NCBI RefSeq assembly: GCF_900637975.1
Contig: NZ_LR134477.1
Span: 310,001-374,000 of the forward strand
Source: Actinomyces viscosus
Lineage (GTDB): Bacteria > Actinomycetota > Actinomycetes > Actinomycetales > Actinomycetaceae
DNA: 64,000 bases
Direction of reading: 5' to 3'
The translations under genes were made by a program, and so were the position numbers. Below, piece by piece: positions 24,763 to 33,680 of this stretch. Numbering within the stretch: position 1 is the first letter of the stretch; every line of letters starts with the position of its first letter. Under the pieces are notes generated by a model that worked only from the letters and a program-made list of their open reading frames with translations, did not search any database and was not told the DNA's origin.

Positions 24763-26199
24763 ATGCACCACTCTTCCAAGCAGCGTCGCTCACGTCGGTG
24801 GATCGGCATCCTGGCCGTCGTCGCCCTCCTCGCGGGAGGAGCGGGCGGATCCGTCGCCTATGCGCACAGGCACGAGGGGCGAGCTCCTCGCGGAACCATC
24901 CTCATGGGACAGGACGTGTCCGGAATGGATCGGCAGACCCTGACCGCGTTCGTGTCCCAGCGAGCCGCATCAGCCTCGCTGACCCTGACCGTCAAAGGAG
25001 CGTCCACCACCGTTCCGCTCTCCCAGATCGCCCGGGTCGACGTCCGTGCGACGGCGGAGGCCGCCGTGTCCGGAGCCGGCTCGCCGATGGCTCTCCTGCG
25101 CGGCATCGTCAGGAAACGGGAGGTGACGGCGAGGTACACGACCGACAAGGACGCCCGTGCGGCGCTGGTTGCGCAGCTGAGCAGCACGCTGCGCGATCAC
25201 GTCGTCGAGCCGACAGTGACCTGGGATGAAGGAAGCGGTGCTTTTACCGCCCTCCCTGGGAGATCAGGCGAGGGCATCGAGCCCGGTGACCTCGACGCGG
25301 CCCTCGACACCGCCGCGAGCAGGTTCTCCGACCACGTGGCGTCGGTGTCGATCCGCCGGGCCGAGCCCACGGTGAGTACCGAGGAGGCACGGGGTGCGGC
25401 ACGATCGGCCACCGCGCTGCTGGACGCCGAGCTCTCGGTGACGGTCGATGGCACGGTGCACACGGCCACCCGGGCCCAGAAGGCCTCGTGGATCGACTTC
25501 CCAGTCAAGGAGGGCCGTATCGTACCAGTGGTCTCTCAGGAGAAGGTCAGGGCCTGGGTCTCCTCGTTGACGACGGAGGCGGAGCGGAACCCGGTCAACG
25601 CCATCAACAACGTCGACTCCGCCGGGACGGTGCTCCAGCTCGCCCGTCCGGGCAAGCCCGGAAGGCATGCGGGCAATGTTGACGCCGTTGCGACGGCACT
25701 GGCCCAGGGGCTCGGCCAGATCAGGAGCACCAGCCAGGAGATCAGCTGGAACGAGGTCCCCCACTCCACCGAGAGCCGAGTGGTGCCCAGCGGGCCGGAG
25801 CGCTTCGCCTACCAGGCCAGGGCGGGGGAGAAGTGGATCGACGTCAACCTGACCGACTCAACGCTGACCGCCTACGAGGGGCAGAAAGTCGTTTACGGGC
25901 CGGTTCTCATCAACCACGGTGGCGTCGGGCACGAGACCGTGACCGGCACCCACAAGATCTATCTGCGCTACCAGGCCCAGGACATGGGGTGCACCCCCGA
26001 GTGGCCCTACTGCGAGCGCGGTGTTCCCTGGGTGAGCTACTGGCACAAGAGCTATGCCCTCCACGGCGCCCCGTGGGTCAAGGAGTTCGGTATCGGCACG
26101 GACGAGTCCTCGCACGGCTGCATCAACATCCCGGTGGCGGACGCTCAGGCGATCTGGCAGTGGTCCGAGATCGGCACCACGGTGGTCACGCACTACTGA
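24763..26199 (+). CDS. L,D-transpeptidase (YkuD) with peptidoglycan-binding-like N-terminal region
   Basis: Cross-links peptidoglycan by 3-3 bonds or anchors proteins outside the cell. The 478 residues start with an Arg-rich segment and a membrane anchor (IGILAVVALLAGGAGGSVAYA), then repeated beta/alpha regions like PG_binding_4 domains (about 70-330). The YkuD domain is C-terminal (WIDVNLTDSTLTAYEGQKVVYG; HGAPW; catalytic SHGCIN with C453). TACCTT (24751-24756) six bases before ATG 24763 indicates a leaderless mRNA. It converges on rdgB, with 28 bp between stops. Confidence 0.93.
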   Translation: MHHSSKQRRSRRWIGILAVVALLAGGAGGSVAYAHRHEGRAPRGTILMGQDVSGMDRQTLTAFVSQRAASASLTLTVKGASTTVPLSQIARVDVRATAEAAVSGAGSPMALLRGIVRKREVTARYTTDKDARAALVAQLSSTLRDHVVEPTVTWDEGSGAFTALPGRSGEGIEPGDLDAALDTAASRFSDHVASVSIRRAEPTVSTEEARGAARSATALLDAELSVTVDGTVHTATRAQKASWIDFPVKEGRIVPVVSQEKVRAWVSSLTTEAERNPVNAINNVDSAGTVLQLARPGKPGRHAGNVDAVATALAQGLGQIRSTSQEISWNEVPHSTESRVVPSGPERFAYQARAGEKWIDVNLTDSTLTAYEGQKVVYGPVLINHGGVGHETVTGTHKIYLRYQAQDMGCTPEWPYCERGVPWVSYWHKSYALHGAPWVKEFGIGTDESSHGCINIPVADAQAIWQWSEIGTTVVTHY

Positions 26200-26227
26200 G
26201 ACGACCCGTGGCGACGGCACCGGGGGC

Positions 26228-26935
26228 TTAACGACTCAGGATCTTGGCCAGGACGGGTGCAAGGTCGCGGAAGGCCTGGCCCCGGTGGGAGATGACGTGC
26301 TTCTCCTCAGGGGCCATCTGGGCTGTGGTGCGGCCCCGGCCCTCGGGCTCGTCCTCCTGGAGAGGAACGAAGATCGGGTCGTATCCGAATCCCTCCTCAC
26401 CTCGGGGGCGGCGGGCCAGGCGCCCCTCCATGGAGCGCTCGATGGTGGTGACCTGCTCCGGCGCCCCGTCGACGGCGGGCCGGACCGCAACGGCCGCGCA
26501 GGTGAACCTCGCGGTGCGGTGCGGATCAGAGACGTCGGCCAGCTGCCCCAGGAGCAGCTGGAGGTTGGCCTCGTCATCGCCGTGCCGACCGCTCCAGCGC
26601 GCCGAGAAGATCCCCGGAGCCCCGCCCAGCACATCGACGCACAGGCCCGAGTCATCGGCGACCGCGAGCAGGCCCGTGGCCCGGGCCAGGGCTCGGGCCT
26701 TGAGCAGGGCGTTGTCGGCGAAGGACAGGCCGTCCTCCACCGGCTCGGGTGCCTGGAGCTGGGCGGCCGAGATGATGGAGCCGGGATCCAGCCCCGGCAC
26801 CAGCGGCTCCAGGATCTGCCGCAGCTCGGCCAGCTTGCCGGCGTTGTGGGTGGCCAGGACAAGACGGGCGCCGGCCGGCACCTCGACCCGATTCGTGACC
26901 GGGGGGACGTCGTCGGTGTGGGAGGAGGCGCTCAT
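26228..26935 (-). CDS. rdgB: XTP/dITP diphosphatase (RdgB/HAM1)
   Basis: Removes non-canonical purine triphosphates from the nucleotide pool. The 235 residues carry the family motifs LVLATHNAGKLAEL, DGLSFADNALLKARALA, VADDSGLCVDVLGGAPGIFSARW and GEEGFGYDPIFVP, ending HRGQAFRDL. A short N-terminal extension (MSASSHTDDVPPVTN) precedes the fold. It starts three bases after the rph stop and is cotranscribed with it, as in many actinobacteria. Confidence 0.95.
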   Translation of the reverse strand: MSASSHTDDVPPVTNRVEVPAGARLVLATHNAGKLAELRQILEPLVPGLDPGSIISAAQLQAPEPVEDGLSFADNALLKARALARATGLLAVADDSGLCVDVLGGAPGIFSARWSGRHGDDEANLQLLLGQLADVSDPHRTARFTCAAVAVRPAVDGAPEQVTTIERSMEGRLARRPRGEEGFGYDPIFVPLQEDEPEGRGRTTAQMAPEEKHVISHRGQAFRDLAPVLAKILSR

Positions 26936-26938
26936 GGA

Positions 26939-27757
26939 TCAGGCTCCCGTGAACGCCGAGGACCCGGAGGCGTCCGGGGCGGTAGATGAGACGGTGAAGG
27001 GCTCACCGCTGGGGCCGGCCAGGGCGCGGCGCTGGATCGCGGCGAGCCGGGCGTTGCCCGCGGCTGCCAGATCAAGGAGCGCCCCGAGCTCGGAGCGGTC
27101 GAAGGGGGCGTGCTCGGCGGTTCCCTGGACCTCGATGAACCGGCCGTCCCCGGTCTGGACGACGTTCATATCGGTCTCGGCGCGCACGTCCTCCTCATAG
27201 GGCAGATCGAGGCAGGGCTCGCCGTCGATGATCCCCACCGAGATGGCCGACAGGGAGTCGGACAGCACCGGCTTGCCGGGGCGGGCCTTGATGAGCCCCC
27301 GCTCGGTTCCCCAGGCGACAGCGTCGGCCAGGGCCACGTAGGCGCCGGTGATCGCCGCGGTGCGGGTACCGCCGTCGGCCTGCAGGACGTCGCAGTCCAG
27401 GGCGATCGTGTTCTCGCCCAGTGCGGCCACATCGATGATGCCGCGCAGGCTACGGCCGATGAGGCGGGAGATCTCGTGAGTGCGGCCACCGACCTTGCCG
27501 CGCACGGACTCTCGGCTGGAGCGCTCCGACCCGGCCCGGGGGAGCATGGCGTACTCGGCGGTCACCCAGCCCTCGCCACTGCCCTTGCGCCAGCGCGGGA
27601 CGCCCTCGGTGAAGGAGGCGGCGCACAGCACGCGCGTGCGTCCGAAGGTCACCAGGACCGATCCCTCGGCGTGGTCGAGCCAGTGACGGGTCACGATCAC
27701 GGGGCGAAGCTCGTCGACGGCGCGGCCGTCCTTGCGGGTGAACGGGGCAGTTGTCAT
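26939..27757 (-). CDS. rph: Ribonuclease PH
   Basis: Phosphorolytic 3'-5' exoribonuclease that trims tRNA 3' ends. The 272 residues contain [16 protein letters not shown], the family block RVP-like [34 protein letters not shown] and [31 protein letters not shown] (complement of 27764-27769) lies six bases before ATG 27757, so the rph-rdgB mRNA is probably leaderless. The C-terminus has a Ser/Thr-rich tail of about 20 residues. Confidence 0.96.
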   Translation of the reverse strand: MTTAPFTRKDGRAVDELRPVIVTRHWLDHAEGSVLVTFGRTRVLCAASFTEGVPRWRKGSGEGWVTAEYAMLPRAGSERSSRESVRGKVGGRTHEISRLIGRSLRGIIDVAALGENTIALDCDVLQADGGTRTAAITGAYVALADAVAWGTERGLIKARPGKPVLSDSLSAISVGIIDGEPCLDLPYEEDVRAETDMNVVQTGDGRFIEVQGTAEHAPFDRSELGALLDLAAAGNARLAAIQRRALAGPSGEPFTVSSTAPDASGSSAFTGA

Positions 27758-27946
27758 GGGGTCAGGCTACCCGGCGTGCACCCGCCCCCGGGTCCGGCTC
27801 GGCTGCTCGAGACGCCGAGGCCGGGATATCGACGTCAACGGGCGAGGTCGTCGGGCAGGGCTGTAGTCCGAGGCGGTGGTCAGGCGGTAGCGTTCGTTGC
27901 GTGACCTAGTCGGCCTGGAGCCGACGGAGACACCGAGGAGAACGCC

Positions 27947-28240
27947 ATGACCTATGTCAACATCACCGCGCTGACCTTCCCCGAGGGCGCCGAGGCCGAG
28001 ATCGAGAAGCGTTTTGCCGCACGTAAGCGCGGTGTCGACGCCTCGCAGGGTTTTCAGGGCTTCGAGCTGCTGCGCCCGGTCGTCGGCGAGGACCGCTACT
28101 TCGTGGTGACCCGGTGGGACACGCGCGAGGACTACGAGCGCTGGCAGTCCGCGCGCCCCTCCGGCGGACACGAGGACGACAAGCGCCGCGGTATGAGCGT
28201 GGAGGTCCTCGGTTTCGAGGTCGTCCAGCACGAGGAGTGA
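27947..28240 (+). CDS. ABM-fold monooxygenase, possible IsdG-like heme oxygenase
   Basis: A 97-residue ferredoxin-like ABM protein. Residues N5, W66 and H75 sit at almost the spacing of the Asn-Trp-His triad of IsdG/IsdI heme-degrading enzymes (in VNITAL, YERWQSAR and GGHEDD), and FEVVQHEE closes the fold. The ATG follows GAGGAGAACGCC. Heme degradation is an inference from those residues; a general antibiotic-biosynthesis-monooxygenase role is the alternative. It stands alone, with 189 bp of upstream DNA shared with the divergent rph, in which I see no further feature. Confidence 0.7.
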   Translation: MTYVNITALTFPEGAEAEIEKRFAARKRGVDASQGFQGFELLRPVVGEDRYFVVTRWDTREDYERWQSARPSGGHEDDKRRGMSVEVLGFEVVQHEE

Positions 28241-28241
28241 G

Positions 28242-29594
28242 TCAGGACGCCGGGGACGGTGCGGTGATGAAGACCGACTCCGGCACGCCGCACCGGGCAT
28301 AGACGATCTGGCAGGAGTGACAGGGGCCGAAGGCCTTGGTCGGGGTCTGGATCTTGACCCGCGTGACGGTCTCCGGGAGGCGCTCGACGCCGTACTCGGC
28401 GGCGCTCTGCTCCAGCATCTTGTAGGCGGCGTCGACCCGGTAGGACCACTGCGCAAACGATCCGCCGCCGCGGATGGCATGGTCGAGCCAGGCCTCGTAC
28501 CAGGCGATGAAGCTCGGTGCGACACGGGTGAAACCGTCGTCGCAGGCTCGTGAGTCCAGCCAGACGCTGCCGTCGTAGGGGCTCATGCGCCACTCGGCGC
28601 CGCATCCGGCGTCGGCGAGGTGGATGCCTCCGTCGTCGGCGGGGTAGATGTCCAGCCCGTAGCCGGGGCCCGCGCCCGAGCCTGCGATGGTACTGAGGAA
28701 CCAGCGCATGTCCTCGGGTAACGAGAGTCCCGAGGGCAGACTCGGTGGCCCCAGCCTCATACCGTGGTGGCGGGCACCGAGCCAGCCGGCTTCGCTGCCG
28801 GGATCGTCAGAGGCGGCACTGATCAGGTTGAGCGTGTGCTGCAGCCCGTCTCTCGTGAGGGGAGGGGCGGGCTCCAAGGGCGTCAGCACCGACCACTCCC
28901 GCAGCATGCGGTGACCGCCTGGCTCGGGCGGGATCGACTCAAGGACACTGAGCCCTGCCGACCAGTCGGCACCGGCGAGTTTGAGCTCGGTGGTCGAGAA
29001 GGACCCGATCGCCGCATAGCAGCCCAGTGCCACCGCCTCACTGGAACGAGTGGCGGGAATCAGAGGACTGGAGAGCACCCTGTCGGTCAGGGCACGGGGG
29101 CCGCCCAGCCGCTGCCGGTATGCCGTCACCTCCTCAATCGGCATGTTCATGCTTCGGTCAAGATGACCGGTGGTCACCCGGTAGCGTCTGCCTCCCACAG
29201 TGGCCTCGAACTGCTCGAAGTCGGGATCGTTGGAGTCGATCAGCTCCGGGCGGCCGATTCCGGCCAGAAGGACAGGGCCGAAGGCGCAGGCCCAGTTGCA
29301 CCCCGCGGTGACGACAGACTCCAGCTGACTGGATCCGTAACCGCTGGCCGTCACCAGCGTCCTACGGTCCCCGAAGGCGCCTCCACTGATCTGGAGGAAG
29401 ATGAACGCGCCATACGGTTGACGGTCCTGAACCTCGTCGATGAAGCACCCGATGGTGGGAAGGCCGTCGCCCAGGCGGACCGTTTGGACGTCGTCGATGG
29501 CCTCGATGGTGGCGCCTCGGAAGTGTCTGGCGATCGTCTGCGCCAGCACGACGTCGAAGGCGGGTGCCTCCGGATGGAAGGAGTTCTCTTTCAT
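28242..29594 (-). CDS. Uncharacterised protein with SUKH/SMI1-KNR4-like C-terminal half
   Basis: 450 residues, no signal peptide or membrane segment. About 1-190 form an unrecognised domain possibly related to DUF6348 (SGGAFGDRRTLVTASGYGSSQLESVV; TAGCNWACAFGPVLLAGIG). About 285-400 resemble a SUKH (SMI1/KNR4) domain: LSLPEDMRWFLSTIAGSG, then GSVWLDSRACDD and PSFIAWYEAWLDHAI. The C-terminus carries CHSC and another cysteine (ARCG), a potential metal site. GGAGAGG is a good ribosome binding site. SUKH proteins are often immunity proteins against contact-dependent toxins, but no toxin gene is adjacent. It diverges from the gene at 29723. Confidence 0.6.
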   Translation of the reverse strand: MKENSFHPEAPAFDVVLAQTIARHFRGATIEAIDDVQTVRLGDGLPTIGCFIDEVQDRQPYGAFIFLQISGGAFGDRRTLVTASGYGSSQLESVVTAGCNWACAFGPVLLAGIGRPELIDSNDPDFEQFEATVGGRRYRVTTGHLDRSMNMPIEEVTAYRQRLGGPRALTDRVLSSPLIPATRSSEAVALGCYAAIGSFSTTELKLAGADWSAGLSVLESIPPEPGGHRMLREWSVLTPLEPAPPLTRDGLQHTLNLISAASDDPGSEAGWLGARHHGMRLGPPSLPSGLSLPEDMRWFLSTIAGSGAGPGYGLDIYPADDGGIHLADAGCGAEWRMSPYDGSVWLDSRACDDGFTRVAPSFIAWYEAWLDHAIRGGGSFAQWSYRVDAAYKMLEQSAAEYGVERLPETVTRVKIQTPTKAFGPCHSCQIVYARCGVPESVFITAPSPAS

Positions 29595-29694
29595 GGGCCT
29601 CTCCGATGCCGGGTGGACGATGGCTGCTGGTTATGTAGGCCGGTTGGTCTGCAGAGGCGCTCCGGCGGGGTTACAGTGAGAGCGCAGCCTATCG

Positions 29695-29706
29695 TACCGA
29701 TCGGTA
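29695..29706. promoter_or_regulatory. 12-bp perfect palindrome, operator candidate
   Basis: TACCGATCGGTA is a perfect palindrome ending 16 bases before ATG 29723. It overlaps a possible -10 (TACCGA) spaced 18 bases from TTACAG (29671-29676). The form resembles operators of TetR-type repressors; no such regulator is in the window. Confidence 0.4.
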
Positions 29707-29722
29707 GATGAAGGAGAGTCGC

Positions 29723-30331
29723 ATGGGAATCGATGCGGGGCGAGTCCGCCAGCACAGCGAGCAGCTGCGTGCCACCGGGATGCTTGTCATTCCGGAGTCC
29801 CCTTTACGTCTGTGGGGGACTCTTCTAGGCTGCATCGCCTTCACGGTGGTGGGCGTCGTGGTTCTACTGATCGCGAACCAGTCGAGCTCGCCGCTTCTCT
29901 ACATGCTCGCCGGAATCGCCTGCGTCGGCTTCTTCGGCGTCATTGGCATCCCGGGCACAGTCAGGAAGATCCTTCGTCGCAGCCGGCTGGTGGTCACGCC
30001 CGAAGGCATACGCCTGGAGCGGCGTACCGGTCAGTCCTATGTCATCAACGAGGCCGCGCGCTGGACGGATATCGCCGAGTTCTTCGTGGAGGAGATCAGC
30101 CCCGGCGGCGCGCGAGCACAGCTGGTGGTTGGCTACACCCTGACACCTCTGGGGCAGCAGATGCGCAGCCACGACGCCACCACTGCCCAGCTGAGCCAGC
30201 AGGTCAACGAGCTGGCGGATCGGGGAACCGTCAGAGAGGGGCGCGTCTACCTCCCGGCCACCCTGGAAGGCGGGAAGGAGGACCTGCTGGCGCTGCTTCA
30301 GCAGGCTCACCAGGGTTACGGCCGTGCGTAA
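29723..30331 (+). CDS. STM3941-like membrane protein
   Basis: 202 residues from ATG 29723, chosen over ATG 29708 because AAGGAGAG lies between them at the right distance. Two adjacent membrane segments (LLGCIAFTVVGVVVLLIA; LLYMLAGIACVGFFGVIGIPG) are followed by a cytosolic PH-like region (RRSRLVVTPEGIRLERRTGQSYVI; WTDIAEFFVEEI) as in STM3941-type proteins. These are often found beside SUKH-type immunity genes, and here the neighbour at 28242 looks SUKH-like. Function unknown. Confidence 0.65.
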   Translation: MGIDAGRVRQHSEQLRATGMLVIPESPLRLWGTLLGCIAFTVVGVVVLLIANQSSSPLLYMLAGIACVGFFGVIGIPGTVRKILRRSRLVVTPEGIRLERRTGQSYVINEAARWTDIAEFFVEEISPGGARAQLVVGYTLTPLGQQMRSHDATTAQLSQQVNELADRGTVREGRVYLPATLEGGKEDLLALLQQAHQGYGRA

Positions 30332-30408
30332 GCCGGTCGGCAGGAACGGGGCGTGACCGCGCTCATCAGCATCCGCGCGCCTGACGGTGCCGAGATGTAC
30401 GAGAACGG

Positions 30409-30490
30409 TACGCGAGAAGGGACTCGAACCCTCACGCCCGAAGGCACCAGGACCTAAACCTGGGGCGTCTACCAATTCCGCCACTCGCGC
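30409..30490 (-). tRNA. tRNA-Leu (anticodon TAG, reads CTA)
   Basis: Complete cloverleaf on the complement: acceptor GCGCGAG pairs with CTCGCGT, anticodon stem CCAGG/CCTGG with loop TTTAGGT (anticodon TAG), a variable arm (TGCCTTCGGGCGT) typical of class II tRNA-Leu, and T-loop GGTTCGAGTCC. The 3' CCA is not fully encoded (ACCG). The preceding -10 TAGAGT is at 30503-30508. Confidence 0.95.
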
Positions 30491-30502
30491 TGTGCGGGGC
30501 CC

Positions 30503-30532
30503 ACTCTACCGACTCCAGCCCGGATATCGGAA
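30503..30532 (-). promoter_or_regulatory. tRNA-Leu promoter
   Basis: On the complement, -35 TTCCGA (27-32 of 305xx, i.e. 30527-30532), an 18-base spacer and -10 TAGAGT (30503-30508) end 12 bases before the mature tRNA 5' end. Confidence 0.5.
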
Positions 30533-30615
30533 AGCGGTGGTTATTCTGTCCTGCTGTCGTCGAAACCGCCCGGGCGAGGGGAGTATGGGGACTGTACGGG
30601 TTCTGAGGCCCTTCG

Positions 30616-31092
30616 TCAGTCCATGCCGAGCGCGGCTCGCAGCCGCTTGACGTGCCCTGTGGCCCGGACGTTGTACTGGGCCAGCGTCACGATTCCGTCG
30701 GGCGCCACCACCACGGTTGAGCGGATGACCCCCGTGTAGACCTTGCCGTAGTTCTTCTTCTCGCCCCACACGCCCCAGGCCTCCATGACGGCGTGGTCGG
30801 CGTCCGACAGCAGGGGGAAGGGCAGGTCGTGGCGGCTGGAGAACCGGGCCTGCGCGGTCACGGGGTCCGGGGAGATACCGACGACGGCGTAGCCGGCCGC
30901 CTTGAGCCCTTCCAAGGAGTCCCTGAAGTCGCAGGCCTCCTTGGTGCATCCCGGAGTGCTGGCCTTGGGGTAGAAGTAGACGATGACGCCCTTGTCCGTG
31001 CTGGCACGAAGGTCGTCGAGGGTCACGGTGCGGCCGTCCTGGTCGGGCAGGGCGAACTCCGGGGCGCGGTCACCGGCGGCGAGCTGGGTCAT
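30616..31092 (-). CDS. bcp: Thiol peroxidase, bacterioferritin comigratory protein (PrxQ)
   Basis: Reduces hydroperoxides with thioredoxin as donor. The 158 residues run from ATG 31092, preceded by GAGGAGGACC. The peroxidatic cysteine is C49 in ASTPGCTKEAC and the resolving C54 lies five residues later, the classical C-x4-C of the alpha-type PrxQ family. VGISPDPVTAQARFSSRHDLPFPLLSD is typical. The frame is open for 72 codons upstream but without supporting features. Confidence 0.93.
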   Translation of the reverse strand: MTQLAAGDRAPEFALPDQDGRTVTLDDLRASTDKGVIVYFYPKASTPGCTKEACDFRDSLEGLKAAGYAVVGISPDPVTAQARFSSRHDLPFPLLSDADHAVMEAWGVWGEKKNYGKVYTGVIRSTVVVAPDGIVTLAQYNVRATGHVKRLRAALGMD

Positions 31093-31237
31093 AGGTCCTC
31101 CTCGGGCTCCTGGGCGGATGCGCTCATCCTCGCATCGCTCCCGGTACCTGCGGCAGTGGATTCGACGACTTACTTTCGTGATCTGGCGAACGTTGACCAC
31201 ATCAGCCGTGCAGACTTGGTCTGATGCCGTGCCCTGA

Positions 31238-31453
31238 TCAGGCGGCCCGGGAAAGCGGCTGCCGTAACGCCTGCTGCGCCGCCTCCAGGCGCTCCAGCGC
31301 CCGCTCAAGGCGTGAAGGCGATGCGGCTGCTCCTAGCGAGGCGAGCTCGGCGCGCGCGGCGAAGAGCTCGCGGTCGGCCGCTTCACGGGATGCGGTGTCG
31401 CCGGCGACGGGCTCGGCGATCAGTGCGGCGGTGGTGCGGATGTCATGTGTCAT
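31238..31453 (-). CDS. Small hypothetical protein, 71 residues
   Basis: ATG 31453, with GAGGGA nine bases upstream, opens a 71-residue frame (MTHDIRTTAALIAEPVAG...). The C-terminal half is an amphipathic, Ala/Leu/Glu/Arg-rich helix (ADRELFAARAELASL; LERALERLEAAQQAL), probably a coiled coil. No family is recognised. It is downstream of the tRNA-Lys genes on the same strand. The 31454-31748 region between them holds nothing I can identify. Confidence 0.4.
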   Translation of the reverse strand: MTHDIRTTAALIAEPVAGDTASREAADRELFAARAELASLGAAASPSRLERALERLEAAQQALRQPLSRAA

Positions 31454-31751
31454 TACTATTCCCTCAACTTCCTTCGACGTCGTCGGCCCGTGAGGGCCTG
31501 GCAGCAGCGGGCAGGATGGCGAGGGTCGCCTGCGCCCCGGCGTGCTGCGGGTAAAGAGTTCTGGTGCTGCGGTCGACTGACCCAGCCGCGAGCTGTGCTC
31601 GCTGTGCTCACGAGGGGGAGCGGACACCAATGAGGCGGCGGCGTTCCGAGTGCTTCCCAGTGATGCCTTCGGCGGATGCTGTCTGGGCGCCAACCTGCTC
31701 TCGCTGCAGTGCCTGCGGGGTCATTCCGGGCAAAGCGCGCGTCCCTCGTGG

Positions 31752-31824
<73 letters not shown>

Positions 31825-31872
31825 TCGGCCTTGGAGGCCGGTGTCTTCCGACCCGTTGGGCCGGAAGGTCCG

Positions 31873-31945
<73 letters not shown>

Positions 31946-32146
31946 CTTCGCCACAACGATGTCATTTGACGTGGTTCGTCGGGCGACGGAGGAATACTTT
32001 ACGGATGGAGGAGGGGGTCGTCCAGCCGGAATCCGCGAAACCAGCTGTTTGTGTGGCAAGTCTCAAGGAGTTGAGGGTGGAGGCCAGGTGGGGCCGGACT
32101 GAGGATCCTCAACGGGACTACGGGGCTTTGTATCGCTCAGGGACGC

Positions 32147-32497
32147 TCAGGGCTCCGAGCGGTCCTCGTGGTCCTCGTGCCTCTCGATGCGGCCGGTGCG
32201 CGACCACTGGCGGTACTGCCTCAGGGTGGCCGCCTGCTCCTCATCGAGGCGGCGCCACAGGGGCAGATCAAGCTTCTTGCGGTCGCGCACACCAGTCCCG
32301 ACGGCCCATCCCGTCACCATCACCAGGGCGACCGCCACGCCTCCCCACAGGCTGCTGCGACCTGAACGGGCACCGGTGAGCAGGGAGACCGTCCCCCCGA
32401 GCAGGGTCGCGGCAAGGACGGTTGCGATGACGATGGCGGTCATGGACGCCCGGTAGCGCTGGTCGGCGGTTCCGAGGGTCTTGCGATCGGGGGTCAT
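32147..32497 (-). CDS. Small membrane protein with two transmembrane segments
   Basis: 116 residues with two hydrophobic segments (SMTAIVIATVLAATLLGGTVSLL; SSLWGGVAVALVMVTGWAVGT) and a charged, helical C-terminal tail (WRRLDEEQAATLRQYRQW) likely in the cytosol. CACAAT lies six bases before ATG 32497, weakly suggesting a leaderless start. No known family is recognised. Confidence 0.55.
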   Translation of the reverse strand: MTPDRKTLGTADQRYRASMTAIVIATVLAATLLGGTVSLLTGARSGRSSLWGGVAVALVMVTGWAVGTGVRDRKKLDLPLWRRLDEEQAATLRQYRQWSRTGRIERHEDHEDRSEP

Positions 32498-32709
32498 CCC
32501 AGCATTGTGGCACCTGCTCGGGTGGCGCTGGGGCGCGTGGGTGAGTGGCGCTGCGGTGCCGCGTCAATGATGCGCGGACGGGGCTGACGGGGCGGCGGTC
32601 CTCCTGGTCCTCCCAACCAGGAGGTACTCCTTCGTACTGGTGCAGGGGCGGTTCAGAGTCACACGCCTGCGGCTCTCGCGGTGAGGCCTCGCGCGGTAGC
32701 GTGGGCCAC

Positions 32710-33630
32710 ATGAGCGACCCGATCGTGACGCTGGCTACCTGTGCCGACTTTCCAGAGCTTGACGACGACGACCGCGGCCTGCCCGATGCCCTGCGCGCGC
32801 GTGGTATCGAGCCGAGGATCGCCGTGTGGAACGACCCCGACGTCGACTGGGGCCGGGCGGGAACCGTCGTGCTGCGCAGCGTCCGCGACTACGCCACCAA
32901 GGGCAACTACTCCAGCTTCCTTCAGTGGGCCCGGTCGGTTCCTAGGCTGGCCAACCACCCCGACGTCGTCACCTGGAACTCGGACAAGCACTACCTCACC
33001 CGGTTGAGCGAGTGGGGGGTGTCCATGATTCCGACGACGTGGCTGGAGCCGGAGGCGGGCTACTCCAAGCACCAGGTTCATACGCGCTTCCCGGCTCATG
33101 GTGACTTCGTCGTCAAGCCGGCCGTCTCCTCGGGCGGGCGCGGTACGGGGCGCTACACCGCGACCGACGCCTCCTCCCGGTCGTCGGCGATCAATGACGC
33201 GATGCACCACCTGCGCCGTGGACGCACCGTCATGGTTCAGCGATACCTCGAGGAGGTCGACCGCAAGGGAGAGGTCTCGCTGGTCTACTTCAACGGCGTG
33301 CTCTCTCACGCCGTGGAGAAGGCCCCCATGCTCCACCCGTCCTTCAAGTCGACGGACCAGATCCACGAGGAGATCGTGACCGCACGGGAGCCCAGTGAGC
33401 AGGAGTGGCTCTGGGGCGAGCGCGTGCGCAAGGCCATCCACACGCTTATCAAGGAGGTCTCCGGGCGTGACATCCAGCTTCTGTTCAACCGTGTGGACGT
33501 CGTCGGCGACGGTCAGGGCGGCTTCTACCTCATGGAGGTCTCGCTGATCGACGCGGGCCTCTACCTGGGAGCGGCTCCGGAGGCGCTGGACAACTTCGCC
33601 GACGCCATCGCCCAGCGCATCTTCTGGTGA
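32710..33630 (+). CDS. ATP-grasp family protein, glutathione synthetase-like
   Basis: 306 residues from ATG 32710, seven bases after TAGCGT (32697-32702), a leaderless signature. ATP-grasp features: the N-terminal preATP-grasp region (VTLATCADFPELDDDDRGLPDALRARGI), FVVKPAVSSGGRGTGRY for the lysine and glycine loop, VMVQRYLEEVDRKGEVSLVYFNG, and the metal-binding LMEVSLIDAGLYLG. Relatives include ATP-dependent carboxylate-amine ligases such as cycloserine-type enzymes; the substrate cannot be told. A stem CTCCTGG/CCAGGAG around 32602-32625 lies in the 212-bp upstream gap. Confidence 0.85.
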   Translation: MSDPIVTLATCADFPELDDDDRGLPDALRARGIEPRIAVWNDPDVDWGRAGTVVLRSVRDYATKGNYSSFLQWARSVPRLANHPDVVTWNSDKHYLTRLSEWGVSMIPTTWLEPEAGYSKHQVHTRFPAHGDFVVKPAVSSGGRGTGRYTATDASSRSSAINDAMHHLRRGRTVMVQRYLEEVDRKGEVSLVYFNGVLSHAVEKAPMLHPSFKSTDQIHEEIVTAREPSEQEWLWGERVRKAIHTLIKEVSGRDIQLLFNRVDVVGDGQGGFYLMEVSLIDAGLYLGAAPEALDNFADAIAQRIFW

Positions 33631-33680
33631 CCGGCCAGGGCCGTGGGCACGTTGAGGTGCCCGTGTGATAGATAAGTGAC

